A stretch of 64,000 nucleotides of DNA from Luteolibacter pohnpeiensis (GCF_016595435.1 NZ_JAENIJ010000002.1:148545-212544), one strand, 5' to 3'. Shown: positions 16,779-25,848, counted from the first letter of the stretch. Numbers and translations: made by a program. Notes: generated from the sequence alone by a model not told the origin.

Positions 16779-18758
16779 TCAGCTGCCGCTGGTCGGATCG
16801 TAATCCTTCGGTGCGCGGACGATTTTTTCGATCGCGTGCTTGGTGACCACATTGCCGTTGCTGGAACGGCCCTTGATGCCGAATTCGGAGAACAACAGCG
16901 GGCGGATCAAATTCCGCATCCGCAGTGCCGGTTTGATGTGAACCAGCAGCATCTGCGCATCACTTTCCGCCTCCGAGGTGTGGATCGCAAAATACAGGAT
17001 TTTCGATCCCGGCGTCTCCTTGGTCAGGCTGTATTCCTTATCGCGGGTCACCCCGCCAACACGAAAACGTTTCGCCAAAATCGGCCCGCTGCGGCCATCA
17101 CGATAAATCAGCGAATAGATCAGCTCCTCATCCTTGCGGAAAATGGCGACGCGCAGCGGCTTGGCACCAACGAAGAATTTTTCGGCAATTTTCGTCACCC
17201 GCATCTTCGCATCGCTGGCGAAGATAATGACATCGTCCAGGCGTGAACACCGCTCCACCGGCTCTTCTTTCTTCAGGCCGTAACCGGCAAAACCGTTTTT
17301 CGCATCGAGATACAAGGTTTCGGTCAACGCGACGACCTGTGAGCGATCGACTTTTTCGAACGAAGAAATCTCGGTCCGGCGCTCGCGATCCTTGCCGTAT
17401 TTTTTCATCAGGCCCTCATACCAACGGATCGTGTAGCGGGTCAGATTCCGCAGATTCTTCTCGGTTTCTTCGATCAATTTCTCCAGAGCGAGAATTTCCT
17501 CATCCGCCTTGAACGAATCGTATTTCGAGATCCGCTTGATTCGGATTTCGGTAAGGCGGACCAGATCGTCCTGCGTCACCTCGCGCTTGAGCAATTTCTT
17601 GAACGGCTCCAATCCGTCGTCGATCGCCTTCAGAACGGCTTCCCAGGTTTCGCATTCCTCGATGTCCCGGTAGATGCGATTTTCGATGAAGATCCGCTCT
17701 AACGAACTGAAATGCCATTTGTCGGCCAGCTCGCCGAGTTTGATTTCCAGCTCCATGCGGAGCAGCTCGCGGGTCTGGTCCGCGGTGCGCTTGAGAATTT
17801 CGGAAACGCCGAGGAACTGCGGTTTGCCATCGACGATCACGCACGCGTTTGGCGAGATGCTCATCTCGCAATCCGTGAAGGCGTAGAGCGCGTCGCGTGT
17901 GGTTTCCGCATCGGCCCCGGCCGGGAGATAAACCAGGATATCCGCATTGGCAGCGGTGTTATCCTCGATCTTGGCGATTTTGATTTTGCCTTTATCCGCA
18001 GCGTTGACCACCGAATCCATCACGCCGCCAGTGGTGGTGCCGAATGGGATCTCGGTGATGCGCAGGATGCCTTTTTTCTCCATGGAGATGACGCCCCGGA
18101 CGCGCACTTTGCCGCCTCGCAGACCATCGCGATAATCGCTGGCGTCCATGATCCCGCCGGTGGGAAAATCCGGCAAAAGCGTGAACGGCTCATTGCGCAG
18201 CGCGGCAATCGACGCCTCAATCAGTTCGTTGAAATTGTGAGGCAAGACCTTGCAGGCGAGGCCCACGGCGATCCCTTCGACGCCTTGAGCGAGCAGTAGC
18301 GGGAATTTCACCGGCAAGGTTTCCGGCTCTTTGTTCCGCCCATCGTAACTCGGCAACCAGTTGGTGGTCTTAGGATTGAACACCACGTCCAGCGCGAATT
18401 TCGTCAACCGGGCCTCGATGTATCGGGGCGCCGCCGCGCCGTCACCGGTGAGGGTGTTGCCCCAGTTTCCCTGAGTATCAATGAGCAGATCCTTCTGACC
18501 CAATTGCACCATCGCATCACCGATCGATTGATCGCCGTGCGGGTGGTATTTCATCGTGTTTCCGACGACATTCGCCACCTTGTTGTAACGCCCGTCATCC
18601 AGCTCCTCCATCGAATGCAGAATCCGGCGCTGCACCGGTTTCAGGCCGTCATGCAAATGCGGCACCGCCCGCTCCAGAATGACGTAGCTGGCGTAGTCGA
18701 GGAAATAGTCCTGGTACATCCCCTTCAACGAGGAATGCTGGTCCGGGTCATGGGTCAT
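16779..18758 (-). CDS. parC: DNA topoisomerase IV/gyrase subunit A-like (ParC type)
   Basis: This is the DNA-cleaving subunit of a type IIA topoisomerase. The 659-aa product has the DGLKPVQRRIL block, KYHPHGDQSI, and the active-site tyrosine Tyr113 in AAAPRYIEARL, followed by the tower and coiled-coil gate. The C-terminal region is short and lacks an evident GyrA box, which argues for a ParC-like decatenase or relaxase rather than a supercoiling gyrase. Overall sequence style resembles the Bacteroidota-type ParC. The partner ATPase subunit is probably the ParE-like gene at 39459-41306, about 21 kb away. The assignment parC over gyrA is an inference. Confidence 0.85.
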   Translation of the reverse strand: MTHDPDQHSSLKGMYQDYFLDYASYVILERAVPHLHDGLKPVQRRILHSMEELDDGRYNKVANVVGNTMKYHPHGDQSIGDAMVQLGQKDLLIDTQGNWGNTLTGDGAAAPRYIEARLTKFALDVVFNPKTTNWLPSYDGRNKEPETLPVKFPLLLAQGVEGIAVGLACKVLPHNFNELIEASIAALRNEPFTLLPDFPTGGIMDASDYRDGLRGGKVRVRGVISMEKKGILRITEIPFGTTTGGVMDSVVNAADKGKIKIAKIEDNTAANADILVYLPAGADAETTRDALYAFTDCEMSISPNACVIVDGKPQFLGVSEILKRTADQTRELLRMELEIKLGELADKWHFSSLERIFIENRIYRDIEECETWEAVLKAIDDGLEPFKKLLKREVTQDDLVRLTEIRIKRISKYDSFKADEEILALEKLIEETEKNLRNLTRYTIRWYEGLMKKYGKDRERRTEISSFEKVDRSQVVALTETLYLDAKNGFAGYGLKKEEPVERCSRLDDVIIFASDAKMRVTKIAEKFFVGAKPLRVAIFRKDEELIYSLIYRDGRSGPILAKRFRVGGVTRDKEYSLTKETPGSKILYFAIHTSEAESDAQMLLVHIKPALRMRNLIRPLLFSEFGIKGRSSNGNVVTKHAIEKIVRAPKDYDPTSGS

Positions 18759-18862
18759 GCAGCGGAGACTTAGAGGACTGCGGAGGGGCAGGCAAGCAAC
18801 TTGACCGGGAAGCTGGTGGCTTTTGCAAAAAGCCCCGACAGAGCCTGGAATCCGTCAACCAG

Positions 18863-20080
18863 TCAACGCGTCGCTGGAGATTTCAAAATGCTCTTAGGAA
18901 CTAGCCGCATCAAGTCCGTCCGCATGGTTTCGTCAGGCAGGGACTCGATCCAATTTTTCGCACCAATCGGATCTTTTTTGACTAGATTTAAGCAAATGAT
19001 ATTCGCCATGTTGGCAGACTTCAGTTCATCACCGTGTTTATCGAACCACATGATCGCGCTTCCGATGTCATTTTGACACCAGTAGTCTACCGCCAGATAG
19101 GTCAAGTTGGGTTGATGCTGTTCCGTCCATTCAAGTGCAGCCACCGGATCTTTCTTGGCGTATGCTTGGATGACCCGCCGAGGTATTTCACTGCCCTGCA
19201 TCCAGTTTTCGCTCAAGTAAGGCACCACCCAAGCGGCCGTTTCCGCCGGCTGATACTCCTCTTTCACTTTCTCGATCTCCAGCGCGTAGCCCGCCTTGTC
19301 TGACACCGGCAAATCCGATTGATTGATCTTGGCAAACCATTGATTGATGCCTTCCTGGCCACCTTTTCGGTAAACCGCAGCCACCACCATTTTGAACTCG
19401 CCGCGCATTCCCAGGCCGGTTTTCGCGAGCCAAGCCACGGTTGCATCCGGGTCCACATTCGCCCAGCCACGAACCAGGCCGTAAACGTATGACCGATCGC
19501 CGCTTGCGATTTCTGGGCTCTCATCGACAAATTTCCGAGCGCTTTCCGCATCGACCTCCGTCCAGGCCGTCAGCGCCCGATCCCGAGCTTCGGTGATCGC
19601 TAACGAATCCCAACCCGCCCAGGTGTTGGTGCGCAGAAACTCCATGGCCGCAACCGGATCGCGCCTTCCCCAGCTCGTCCACATGCGCGACCACTCGCCT
19701 CCGGCATCAATCCCCTGCAGGTCGCTTTCCCGAACGAGAGCCACCATTTCCGGATATTGGCTCAACTCGATTCCTTGAACTAAATTCCAGAACTTCTCAT
19801 AGCGCTCCGTTTCTACCCGTTCGCGGAAAATTTCACGAACCCGATCTCCCAGATCTTGAGATGCAGTCTCTTCTGGCGCCACTGGTTCAGAAGAAGCCTT
19901 CACGTCATTCCCGGCTTCAGCTGCAGGTTTGGGCGCGGCAGCTGAAGATGCGGAAGTATCAGCAATCGAGCGAGAGCCCGGGATGACTTTCGGGCCAACA
20001 AAAACTCCGATGCCCGTGCCGAGGGCGAGTCCAAGAACCAATATCGCAAAGGATTTCCAAGGAGAACGGGACGATTTCAT
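18863..20080 (-). CDS. Membrane-anchored helical-repeat protein
   Basis: The 405-aa protein has an N-terminal signal-anchor (about 9-28, FAILVLGLALGTGIGVFVGP) and an Ala/Pro/Glu-rich linker. It then carries about eight degenerate helical repeats with a conserved Trp and alternating Asp-Pro starts: RRDPVAAMEFL, DPDATVAWLAKTG, KKDPVAALEWTEQH and KKDPIGAKNWIESLPDE. It shares this repeat type with the 2054-2923 protein. The bulk should be periplasmic. Function is unknown and no catalytic motif is visible. It stands alone between the ABC operon and the ParC-like gene on the same strand. Confidence 0.78.
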   Translation of the reverse strand: MKSSRSPWKSFAILVLGLALGTGIGVFVGPKVIPGSRSIADTSASSAAAPKPAAEAGNDVKASSEPVAPEETASQDLGDRVREIFRERVETERYEKFWNLVQGIELSQYPEMVALVRESDLQGIDAGGEWSRMWTSWGRRDPVAAMEFLRTNTWAGWDSLAITEARDRALTAWTEVDAESARKFVDESPEIASGDRSYVYGLVRGWANVDPDATVAWLAKTGLGMRGEFKMVVAAVYRKGGQEGINQWFAKINQSDLPVSDKAGYALEIEKVKEEYQPAETAAWVVPYLSENWMQGSEIPRRVIQAYAKKDPVAALEWTEQHQPNLTYLAVDYWCQNDIGSAIMWFDKHGDELKSANMANIICLNLVKKDPIGAKNWIESLPDETMRTDLMRLVPKSILKSPATR

Positions 20081-20198
20081 GAATGGGATATTTCCAGATT
20101 GGAGATTTCAAACTTCTGTGCTGTTGCCCATCTACGAAATGAGCAACTTAAAATCCAGCATCATTTGAAATATTCTCCATTCTCCAAAAACTAGCATT

Positions 20199-21884
20199 CT
20201 ATTTACTGATGCTCATGAATTTTGGCAGTGACTCTACACGTCTCGACCAAAACACATAAAGCTTGGATTTTCGTAACCATTCCATACGAGCGATCTCCTC
20301 TGGTGTTTTGACTTCTCCTAGATCGAAGGTCGTTTTGTAGCAACGACCCAGCATTACCAAATCGAACTGCATACTCGGTCTCTCACCGCTAGAGAGAGCT
20401 ACTGCATGTTTGCCTGATTGATCTATCGCAATCAACCAGGGCTGACCGTAGGCGTCTGGGATTGAGTCAGACATCTCTCCTCCGAGCCATGCCCCTTTCA
20501 ATTCCGAAAGGTCTTCGGTATATCGTTTGAGGGTAATACTGTAATGATTATCATGTTCCGAAAGCTTGCCAATCACAGCTTTTCCTCCGCCTGCGAGTCT
20601 ACTACTCCCACCCGAGGACAAGTCGAATATTCCGACTTCCTCTAATTTAAAAACCCCGGGTCCATAAATCCGTATCGGCAAATGTAAATCTGGCCAATAG
20701 ATTTCAGTCGACTCATCTACTGGCAGAGGCTGGGCATCCTCAGATTTAGCATATAGTGAATCTCTAGAGACTGACAAGTGGGTGGGAATTTGATCGTCCT
20801 TATTCCAAAAAGTAAATGTTTCATGCTGAGGGATAAGCCTTTCAAGTTGCGACCAGACAGCCGGCCTCCTACCCCAGTGCATTGTTCCATCCGCAGATCT
20901 GGAAACCACCAATCGTGTCCTCATTGAGCGATCTCCGAAATCAGGTTGATCAGGCACATCAAATAGTTGAACCCCGAAGTGGTCACCCGCTGCATCACGG
21001 CCCATCATGAACCAAATATCGGTAAATTCACCAGGTTTCAGCCCCGTTATAGAGACCATCTTTTCAATAGGAATCCACTTCTGATCCTTCGAAAAATCCG
21101 ACTTCATCTCTATTACCAAGCGATGCTGAGTTTGAGCAGATTCTCCCGTATAAAAACGTTCAGGCAATTCACCAAAATCGAGATAAGTCCAGACCCAAGG
21201 TAAAACTGCACCCACAAAACCACTTAGTAACACCCCAACAGAATAGAATCTCCGAACCGAAACCATCCACCAAATCAAAGGATACGATATCGCCGCAACC
21301 AAAATAGCAACTTCTACCGAGTCTAGAATATGCATTTTCTTGAAGATAAACCCATCAATAACCAGATTATTCTTTTCATATACCCCATATTGAAACTTGT
21401 TTTTACACCAAAACAATAGACTCACAGAGATCAATGGCACAAAAAAAACTGCTAAACAGCTCAACAACTTACGATACCCTCTTGAACCACATAGGCTAAA
21501 AGCCAACCCAGTCGCAGCCATCATCGACCATACTGGCACCGTTAGATAAACCATACCATAGCTAATGGCACGCCAACCAAAGTTAAATACCCAACAATAG
21601 ATCAATACAACCACAGCAATCCCAAGAAGAATCCATCCATACATGCCGAGCAATCTCCTAAATATCAGGCCATTCGCTACCGGCAAGGTTCGATGAAAAG
21701 ATCGATCATCAAACGGCGCAGCATCACGAACCATGCTCCAACTCAAGAGACTGATAATCAGCGACAAAGCAGGGATCATCTTCCAACCCCAAAGGTAGGA
21801 TTGATCATCGGGCCACAATATCGCAATGGCATAAGATAGAACAATAGTAATTCCAAGAAACCGAGTAAGCGGTGAGAATGGCAT
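20199..21884 (-). CDS. ABC transporter permease-like membrane protein with large soluble C-terminal domain
   Basis: The 561-aa product (ATG at 21884, four nt after the ATPase gene stop) has about seven hydrophobic helices in its first 235 residues, including ITIVLSYAIAILW, WILLGIAVVVLIYCW, TVPVWSMMAATGLAFSL and VGVLLSGFVGAVLPWVW. A beta-rich soluble region of about 325 residues follows. Position after a YtrA-type regulator and an ABC ATPase indicates the membrane partner of an exporter. Sequence similarity to ABC-2 permeases is weak by eye. The soluble part is expected outside the membrane. The gene is clearly AT-richer than the ATPase gene. The substrate is unknown. Confidence 0.7.
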   Translation of the reverse strand: MPFSPLTRFLGITIVLSYAIAILWPDDQSYLWGWKMIPALSLIISLLSWSMVRDAAPFDDRSFHRTLPVANGLIFRRLLGMYGWILLGIAVVVLIYCWVFNFGWRAISYGMVYLTVPVWSMMAATGLAFSLCGSRGYRKLLSCLAVFFVPLISVSLLFWCKNKFQYGVYEKNNLVIDGFIFKKMHILDSVEVAILVAAISYPLIWWMVSVRRFYSVGVLLSGFVGAVLPWVWTYLDFGELPERFYTGESAQTQHRLVIEMKSDFSKDQKWIPIEKMVSITGLKPGEFTDIWFMMGRDAAGDHFGVQLFDVPDQPDFGDRSMRTRLVVSRSADGTMHWGRRPAVWSQLERLIPQHETFTFWNKDDQIPTHLSVSRDSLYAKSEDAQPLPVDESTEIYWPDLHLPIRIYGPGVFKLEEVGIFDLSSGGSSRLAGGGKAVIGKLSEHDNHYSITLKRYTEDLSELKGAWLGGEMSDSIPDAYGQPWLIAIDQSGKHAVALSSGERPSMQFDLVMLGRCYKTTFDLGEVKTPEEIARMEWLRKSKLYVFWSRRVESLPKFMSISK

Positions 21885-21888
21885 AATT

Positions 21889-22791
21889 TTAGTGAGTTTT
21901 GATTCGATAACTGCGAGCAAGCGCGACGAAGATTTCCCGGAGAGTCATGGGACGTATTTCTTGTCGGACGGAGGATGGAAAAAGCTGAACCGACGCTGTG
22001 GAACTCTCGGGTCCGTTCGACTGGATATCGACATAGCGAATGGTTCGCCCTGCGGCCTGCAGGTTGATCCAGGTTTCAGGAAGATTCGCCGGCAATTCCA
22101 CCGCTTCATCGAACCAAAGCTCCACGTGGCGGAATCTCGACTGGAGGGTTTCCACATCTTCCTGCAAATCGATCCGGCCATTTTCCAATACGGCGATGCG
22201 GTCGGCAAAACGCTCCACTTCCTCAATGTCATGCGAGGAGATCCACACAGTCCAACCTTCCGTTTCGGTCAGTTCCAACAGACCTGTTAGAAATTCGTCC
22301 CGCACCAAGGGATCCAGCCCTGTGAACGGTTCGTCGAGCACGATGAGTTGTGGCCGATAAGGCAATGCAGCGAGCAAGGCGGCCTTCATTTTCTGACCGC
22401 GTGACATGTTCTGCAATTTGGTTTTCAGCGGTATTTCCAAATCCTTCAGCAGCTTTTTCTCAAAATCGCGGTCCCAGAAATCCCCATACATCGGCCGGAT
22501 AAAATCGAGCAGTTTGGGAACTGTCAGCCATTCCGGAAGTCTGCGATTTTCTGAAACGTAGCCAATGCGCCGCCATTGCTCCGGGCCAAGATCACGGGCA
22601 TCAGATCCAAGAATCTGGATTTTACCGGCATCCCGATCGATCAGGTTCATGGCGCATTTGATCGTGGTGCTTTTCCCAGCGCCATTGGGTCCCAGAAAGG
22701 CCGTCACCTTTCCTTCGGGTATATCGAGATCGACACCGCGCAGGGCATCCTTCCCATGGAATCGCTTCTGCAATCCGCGAATAGTTATCAT
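21889..22791 (-). CDS. ABC transporter ATP-binding protein
   Basis: The 300-aa ATPase has Walker A GPNGAGKST at 33-41, a signature-type motif NMSRGQKMKAALL (MSRGQ instead of LSGGQ), Walker B LIVLDEPFTGLDPL and the switch histidine in SSHDIEEVERFAD. The MSRGQK form and the GDFWDRDF block resemble ATPases encoded with YtrA-type GntR regulators. The ATG at 22791 (MITIRGLQKRF) was chosen; upstream codons belong to the regulator overlap. The gene sits 8 nt after the regulator stop and 4 nt before the permease start, so the three form one operon. The substrate is not predictable; in the family these systems often respond to envelope stress. Confidence 0.93.
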   Translation of the reverse strand: MITIRGLQKRFHGKDALRGVDLDIPEGKVTAFLGPNGAGKSTTIKCAMNLIDRDAGKIQILGSDARDLGPEQWRRIGYVSENRRLPEWLTVPKLLDFIRPMYGDFWDRDFEKKLLKDLEIPLKTKLQNMSRGQKMKAALLAALPYRPQLIVLDEPFTGLDPLVRDEFLTGLLELTETEGWTVWISSHDIEEVERFADRIAVLENGRIDLQEDVETLQSRFRHVELWFDEAVELPANLPETWINLQAAGRTIRYVDIQSNGPESSTASVQLFPSSVRQEIRPMTLREIFVALARSYRIKTH

Positions 22792-22798
22792 GATTTTG

Positions 22799-23176
22799 TT
22801 AGATTTGGTTCGATTGCAACCGCCGTAGCAATTGCTCCACTTCATCGATCGTTAGATGGAGCGATCGCGCTTCATCGAGAAACCGCCGCGCCGCCGGCTC
22901 CATCATCGCTAGCCGTTGTTCGAGCGATGGCAGCTGGGGTGCCTGAATGACCATGCCAATCCCGGGTCGACTGATCAGAAAGCCGAGATCCTTTAATTGC
23001 TGGATCACCTTGTGGCCGGTGGTTGGAGAAATTTTTAGTTCCTGCGCCAGCGCGCGCACCGAGGGAAATAGATCCCCTTCCCGCAACTCACCACTCGCCA
23101 GAGCATGATGCGCCGCGCGGACAATTTGGTCCGAGACCGGTTCGCCATCGCGTAGTTGGAATGAAAACGGAAGCAT
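22799..23176 (-). CDS. GntR-family transcriptional regulator, YtrA type
   Basis: The 125-aa protein has the GntR winged helix at about 10-78 (PVSDQIVRAAHHALASGEL, FPSVRALAQELKISPTTGHK). A short C-terminal helix pair takes the place of a large effector-binding domain, which is diagnostic of the YtrA subfamily. Such regulators usually repress their own ABC exporter operon. It is the first gene of the operon with the ATPase and permease. A candidate operator lies just upstream (23193-23215). The inducer is unknown; cell-wall-active antibiotics act in some family members. Confidence 0.92.
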   Translation of the reverse strand: MLPFSFQLRDGEPVSDQIVRAAHHALASGELREGDLFPSVRALAQELKISPTTGHKVIQQLKDLGFLISRPGIGMVIQAPQLPSLEQRLAMMEPAARRFLDEARSLHLTIDEVEQLLRRLQSNQI

Positions 23177-23192
23177 GTTGAATGTGTTATTT

Positions 23193-23215
23193 GTGTATCA
23201 CTACAACTGTTACAC
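23193..23215 (-). promoter_or_regulatory. Candidate YtrA-type operator
   Basis: GTGTATC and GTTACAC form an interrupted palindrome separated by 9 nt, with one mismatch in seven positions. The GTGTA...TACAC half-sites separated by 13 nt match the arrangement I know for YtrA-family operators. The site lies 17-39 bp upstream of the regulator start, where it would overlap the promoter. Binding by the adjacent regulator is inferred. Confidence 0.5.
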
Positions 23216-23365
23216 CTCAAGAACAATTTGCGATTTAGCGATCATTTCATCTGAATGCCAGATGCCTCAAAGCGCTGCGCCGCATGAGGAATGAAATTCC
23301 GGGGCGAGTTTCGCTGGCGGTTTGCTTTGTTTCCACGTATCGGAATCCACTAGCGCTACTTCCCC

Positions 23366-23857
23366 ATGAACCTCCTGATCCTGACTACCGGCGGCACCAT
23401 CGACAAAGTTTACTTTGACGCCTCATCCCAGTATGAGGTTGGCACGTCGACCGTTCCTGCCGTGTTCGAGGAAGCGGGCGTAACCTTGCCATGGCGACTC
23501 GAACCCCTGATGCGAAAGGACAGCCTTGAGCTCGACGACAACGACCGGGCTGCAATTCGCAAAGTGTGCGAGGGTGCCGCCGAGTCACACATTCTGATCA
23601 CTCACGGAACCGACTCGATGGCTGTTACCGCTGAAGCCCTCGTTGGAATTGCCGGAAAAACCATTGTGCTCACGGGAGCCTTGGCGCCTGCCAGGTTTCG
23701 TACAACGGACGCGATCTTTAACCTCGGGCTCGCGCTGGGAGCCGTGCAATCCCTCACTCCCGGCGTGTATCTCGCCATGAATGGCACGATTTTTCCCGCT
23801 GGAAAAGTTCGGAAGAATTATCAAGCAGGCCGCTTTGAGCGCACGGATACGCCATAA
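23366..23857 (+). CDS. Half-length asparaginase-like protein (N-terminal domain only)
   Basis: The 163-aa protein opens MNLLILTTGGTIDKVYFD, which holds the catalytic Thr motif TGGTID of L-asparaginases. It then has ILITHGTDSMAVTAEAL, the second catalytic block (HGTDS), and KTIVLTGALAPARFRTTDA. It ends at about residue 163, so the whole C-terminal domain of the usual 320-350-aa enzymes is absent. Short proteins of this kind are known as a separate group, so it may be a complete gene. Activity on asparagine, glutamine or a peptide amide cannot be decided. The TPR gene follows 60 bp downstream on the same strand. Confidence 0.85.
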   Translation: MNLLILTTGGTIDKVYFDASSQYEVGTSTVPAVFEEAGVTLPWRLEPLMRKDSLELDDNDRAAIRKVCEGAAESHILITHGTDSMAVTAEALVGIAGKTIVLTGALAPARFRTTDAIFNLGLALGAVQSLTPGVYLAMNGTIFPAGKVRKNYQAGRFERTDTP

Positions 23858-23917
23858 CTGGCAACCCGTTTATTGTTGCCGTTTTGCAAACAAACTGATC
23901 AGGTGGGAAAGGTGTCC

Positions 23918-24841
23918 ATGAACTTTCTCCGCTTCATCCCGTTGTTTTTCCTTCTTCAGCTCAGGAGCCAAGCCTGCATCAACGTTCCGGGCACTTCGCT
24001 CGATGGAAAATCAACCTTGCTCTTCAGTCATCCGGCCGGTGATTTGAGACGAGCGATGGACTCCGACCCGAGGTCGATGATGGATTTGATCTCGCATGAA
24101 TCCGGGCCAGATGAAGACCCGATCACTGAACTGGAAAAATCCGGGGTTCGGAAAATCCTGTCCGGCCACTTTGACGAAGCCATCGCCATTTTGACCGATC
24201 TTGAGGCCGAATTTCCCGGTCGCTACAGCACTGCTTCGAATCTAGGAACTGCATACGAGCTTCACGGCGATCTCGGTTCCGCCTTAAAATGGATCGAAGA
24301 AGGAATCCGGCGGAATCCCGAATCTCACCAAGGCACGGAATGGCTCCATGCCGCCATTTTGAAAACGAAAATCCTACTTCAGGATGATCCGGATTTCCTC
24401 AATCACCACCATCTGATCGAGCTCCCGGAGGCCATTTCTCCTCGATCCAAGTTGGTGATCCAAGGTGAAGAGCAATTCGCCCTGAACCTCCAGAACGCGC
24501 TGCATCATCAACTCAAGGAGAGGCTCGTCTTTGTTAAACCGACCGATCCCATTGTAGCGGACTTATTATATTCCTATGCTTTACTGGAAGCGCATTTGAA
24601 CTCCGTAGAACCTGCGATCGAGCTGATGGAACTATCGCGAGAATACGGCTATCCTAAGCCCGGTCAAATTGATCAGAAGATTGAGTTCTACCAATCATTG
24701 ATATTCTGGCGAAAGTTTCGATTCTATATGTGGATCGCTCTAGGCATCGCCCTCATGGTCACATTCCTCGTCTTTGCTTATCGCAAGAAATGGTTTTTCC
24801 TAACCCTCTCCGCTTATCAAAAGGCAAAGTCAGCACAATGA
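23918..24841 (+). CDS. TPR-containing exported protein with C-terminal membrane helix
   Basis: The 307-aa product starts at ATG 23918, preceded by a purine-rich GGGAAAGG ribosome site. It has a signal-like segment (about 2-18, FLRFIPLFFLLQL). Two to three tetratricopeptide units follow (GHFDEAIAILTDLEAEFPG, ASNLGTAYELHGDLGSALKW) and a C-terminal membrane helix at about 270-290 (MWIALGIALMVTFLVFAY) with a basic tail. Most of the protein would lie in the periplasm, anchored at its C-terminus. Function is unknown. It follows the short asparaginase gene closely and may share its transcript. Confidence 0.8.
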   Translation: MNFLRFIPLFFLLQLRSQACINVPGTSLDGKSTLLFSHPAGDLRRAMDSDPRSMMDLISHESGPDEDPITELEKSGVRKILSGHFDEAIAILTDLEAEFPGRYSTASNLGTAYELHGDLGSALKWIEEGIRRNPESHQGTEWLHAAILKTKILLQDDPDFLNHHHLIELPEAISPRSKLVIQGEEQFALNLQNALHHQLKERLVFVKPTDPIVADLLYSYALLEAHLNSVEPAIELMELSREYGYPKPGQIDQKIEFYQSLIFWRKFRFYMWIALGIALMVTFLVFAYRKKWFFLTLSAYQKAKSAQ

Positions 24842-24957
24842 TCAATCTTCCACTCTGGTATCGCTTCCGTAACAACTAGGATTACCAAAAAACGCATCAA
24901 TGAAATAAAAACTACTAAATTTGGATCATCATACGATGAGATCACTCGATACTAAAA

Positions 24958-24999
24958 CGCGATTACCGCAGCATAGAGCGATAATCGCGAAATCGTTTT
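24958..24999 (+). terminator. Possible intrinsic terminator
   Basis: Inverted repeat CGCGATTA (24958-24965) and TAATCGCG (24982-24989) with a 16-nt loop, followed by ATCGTTTTT. It lies about 115 bp after the TPR gene and before the converging PEP-CTERM gene. The long loop and distance make it a weak candidate. The remainder of this 215-bp gap shows no gene. Confidence 0.35.
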
Positions 25000-25056
25000 T
25001 AACCGTTAGATTTAGCTCTTCACCAGATTAAATTCAACAAGATAAGAATGTGAAAA

Positions 25057-25848
25057 TCAAACATTTGCGCGTTTACGTCTAACAAGACCAAACAATCCCA
25101 AAGCTGAAATCATTGCTGCTACAGATGGTTCAGGAACAGCATTGCCACTAAGCCCCATGATCGAAGTATAAAGCTGGTCATTTCCAGCTGAATCAATCGA
25201 AAAATCAATCGAGGTGACCTCCAAACCTTGATATGCTAATGGAATAGCGAGTTCATATTGGAATAATCTAGGCGGGGCTGGAGCATCGTTCCCATTGGTA
25301 TAATAAGCACGAGTTCCTCCAGAAGTGCCTGCATATACCGGACCAGCTGAGATTGCGACATCGTCGGAGCCGTACCAGTCGCCAGAAGCAAATGCCAGAA
25401 CGAGTGATGAACCACCTGAGAAATTTACAGTTGCTGTACCTGTAGCACTTCCGTTTGCGGATGCAGTCAGAACGTAGATTTCAGAATAGGCACTTGGAGT
25501 TACCATGGTCAATGTCCCTGAGGTGCCATTAATTAGTTGAAGAGTATTCAACTCATCATAACCTCCAAGAAGTTCAAATTCTACGGAAGGATCGCTCTCA
25601 CTAACAAATGATTGAAGGAGACCCGGATCACCGCCAAAACCAATTCCTTTCGCGAGGAAAGTGGATCCGTTAGCTACATCGAATGATGAGGTGGCATAAG
25701 TGGTTAAATCACCACCAGGATTGTAGCCTTCAACGATGATGTCCTGATTAGCACCAGTAGCAGCAATCGGAGTAGCAGCGTAAATGCTTGGAATTGTTAG
25801 AAACATTGCAGATAGCAATGCCATACGGGGAGCAGTGGCAATAGTCAT
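25057..25848 (-). CDS. PEP-CTERM sorting-domain protein
   Basis: The 263-aa protein has an N-terminal signal peptide (APRMALLSAMFLTIPSIYA), a low-complexity Gly/Ser/Thr/Ala body of beta type, and a classic PEP-CTERM tail: VPEPS, a hydrophobic helix (AAMISALGLFGLV) and terminal RRKR. By family such proteins are exported, processed by exosortase and attached to or released from the cell surface, often with exopolysaccharide. The exosortase is not in this window. The start is ATG 25848; a GTG or ATG further upstream is possible. It is monocistronic in appearance and AT-richer than its neighbours. Confidence 0.88.
   Translation of the reverse strand: MTIATAPRMALLSAMFLTIPSIYAATPIAATGANQDIIVEGYNPGGDLTTYATSSFDVANGSTFLAKGIGFGGDPGLLQSFVSESDPSVEFELLGGYDELNTLQLINGTSGTLTMVTPSAYSEIYVLTASANGSATGTATVNFSGGSSLVLAFASGDWYGSDDVAISAGPVYAGTSGGTRAYYTNGNDAPAPPRLFQYELAIPLAYQGLEVTSIDFSIDSAGNDQLYTSIMGLSGNAVPEPSVAAMISALGLFGLVRRKRANV

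Noticed and set aside
18818-18834. Short hairpin GGCTTTT-GCA-AAAAGCC between the helical-repeat gene and parC
   Set aside because: A short stem with A/T-rich pairs and no clear T-run; it could be a weak terminator but evidence is thin.
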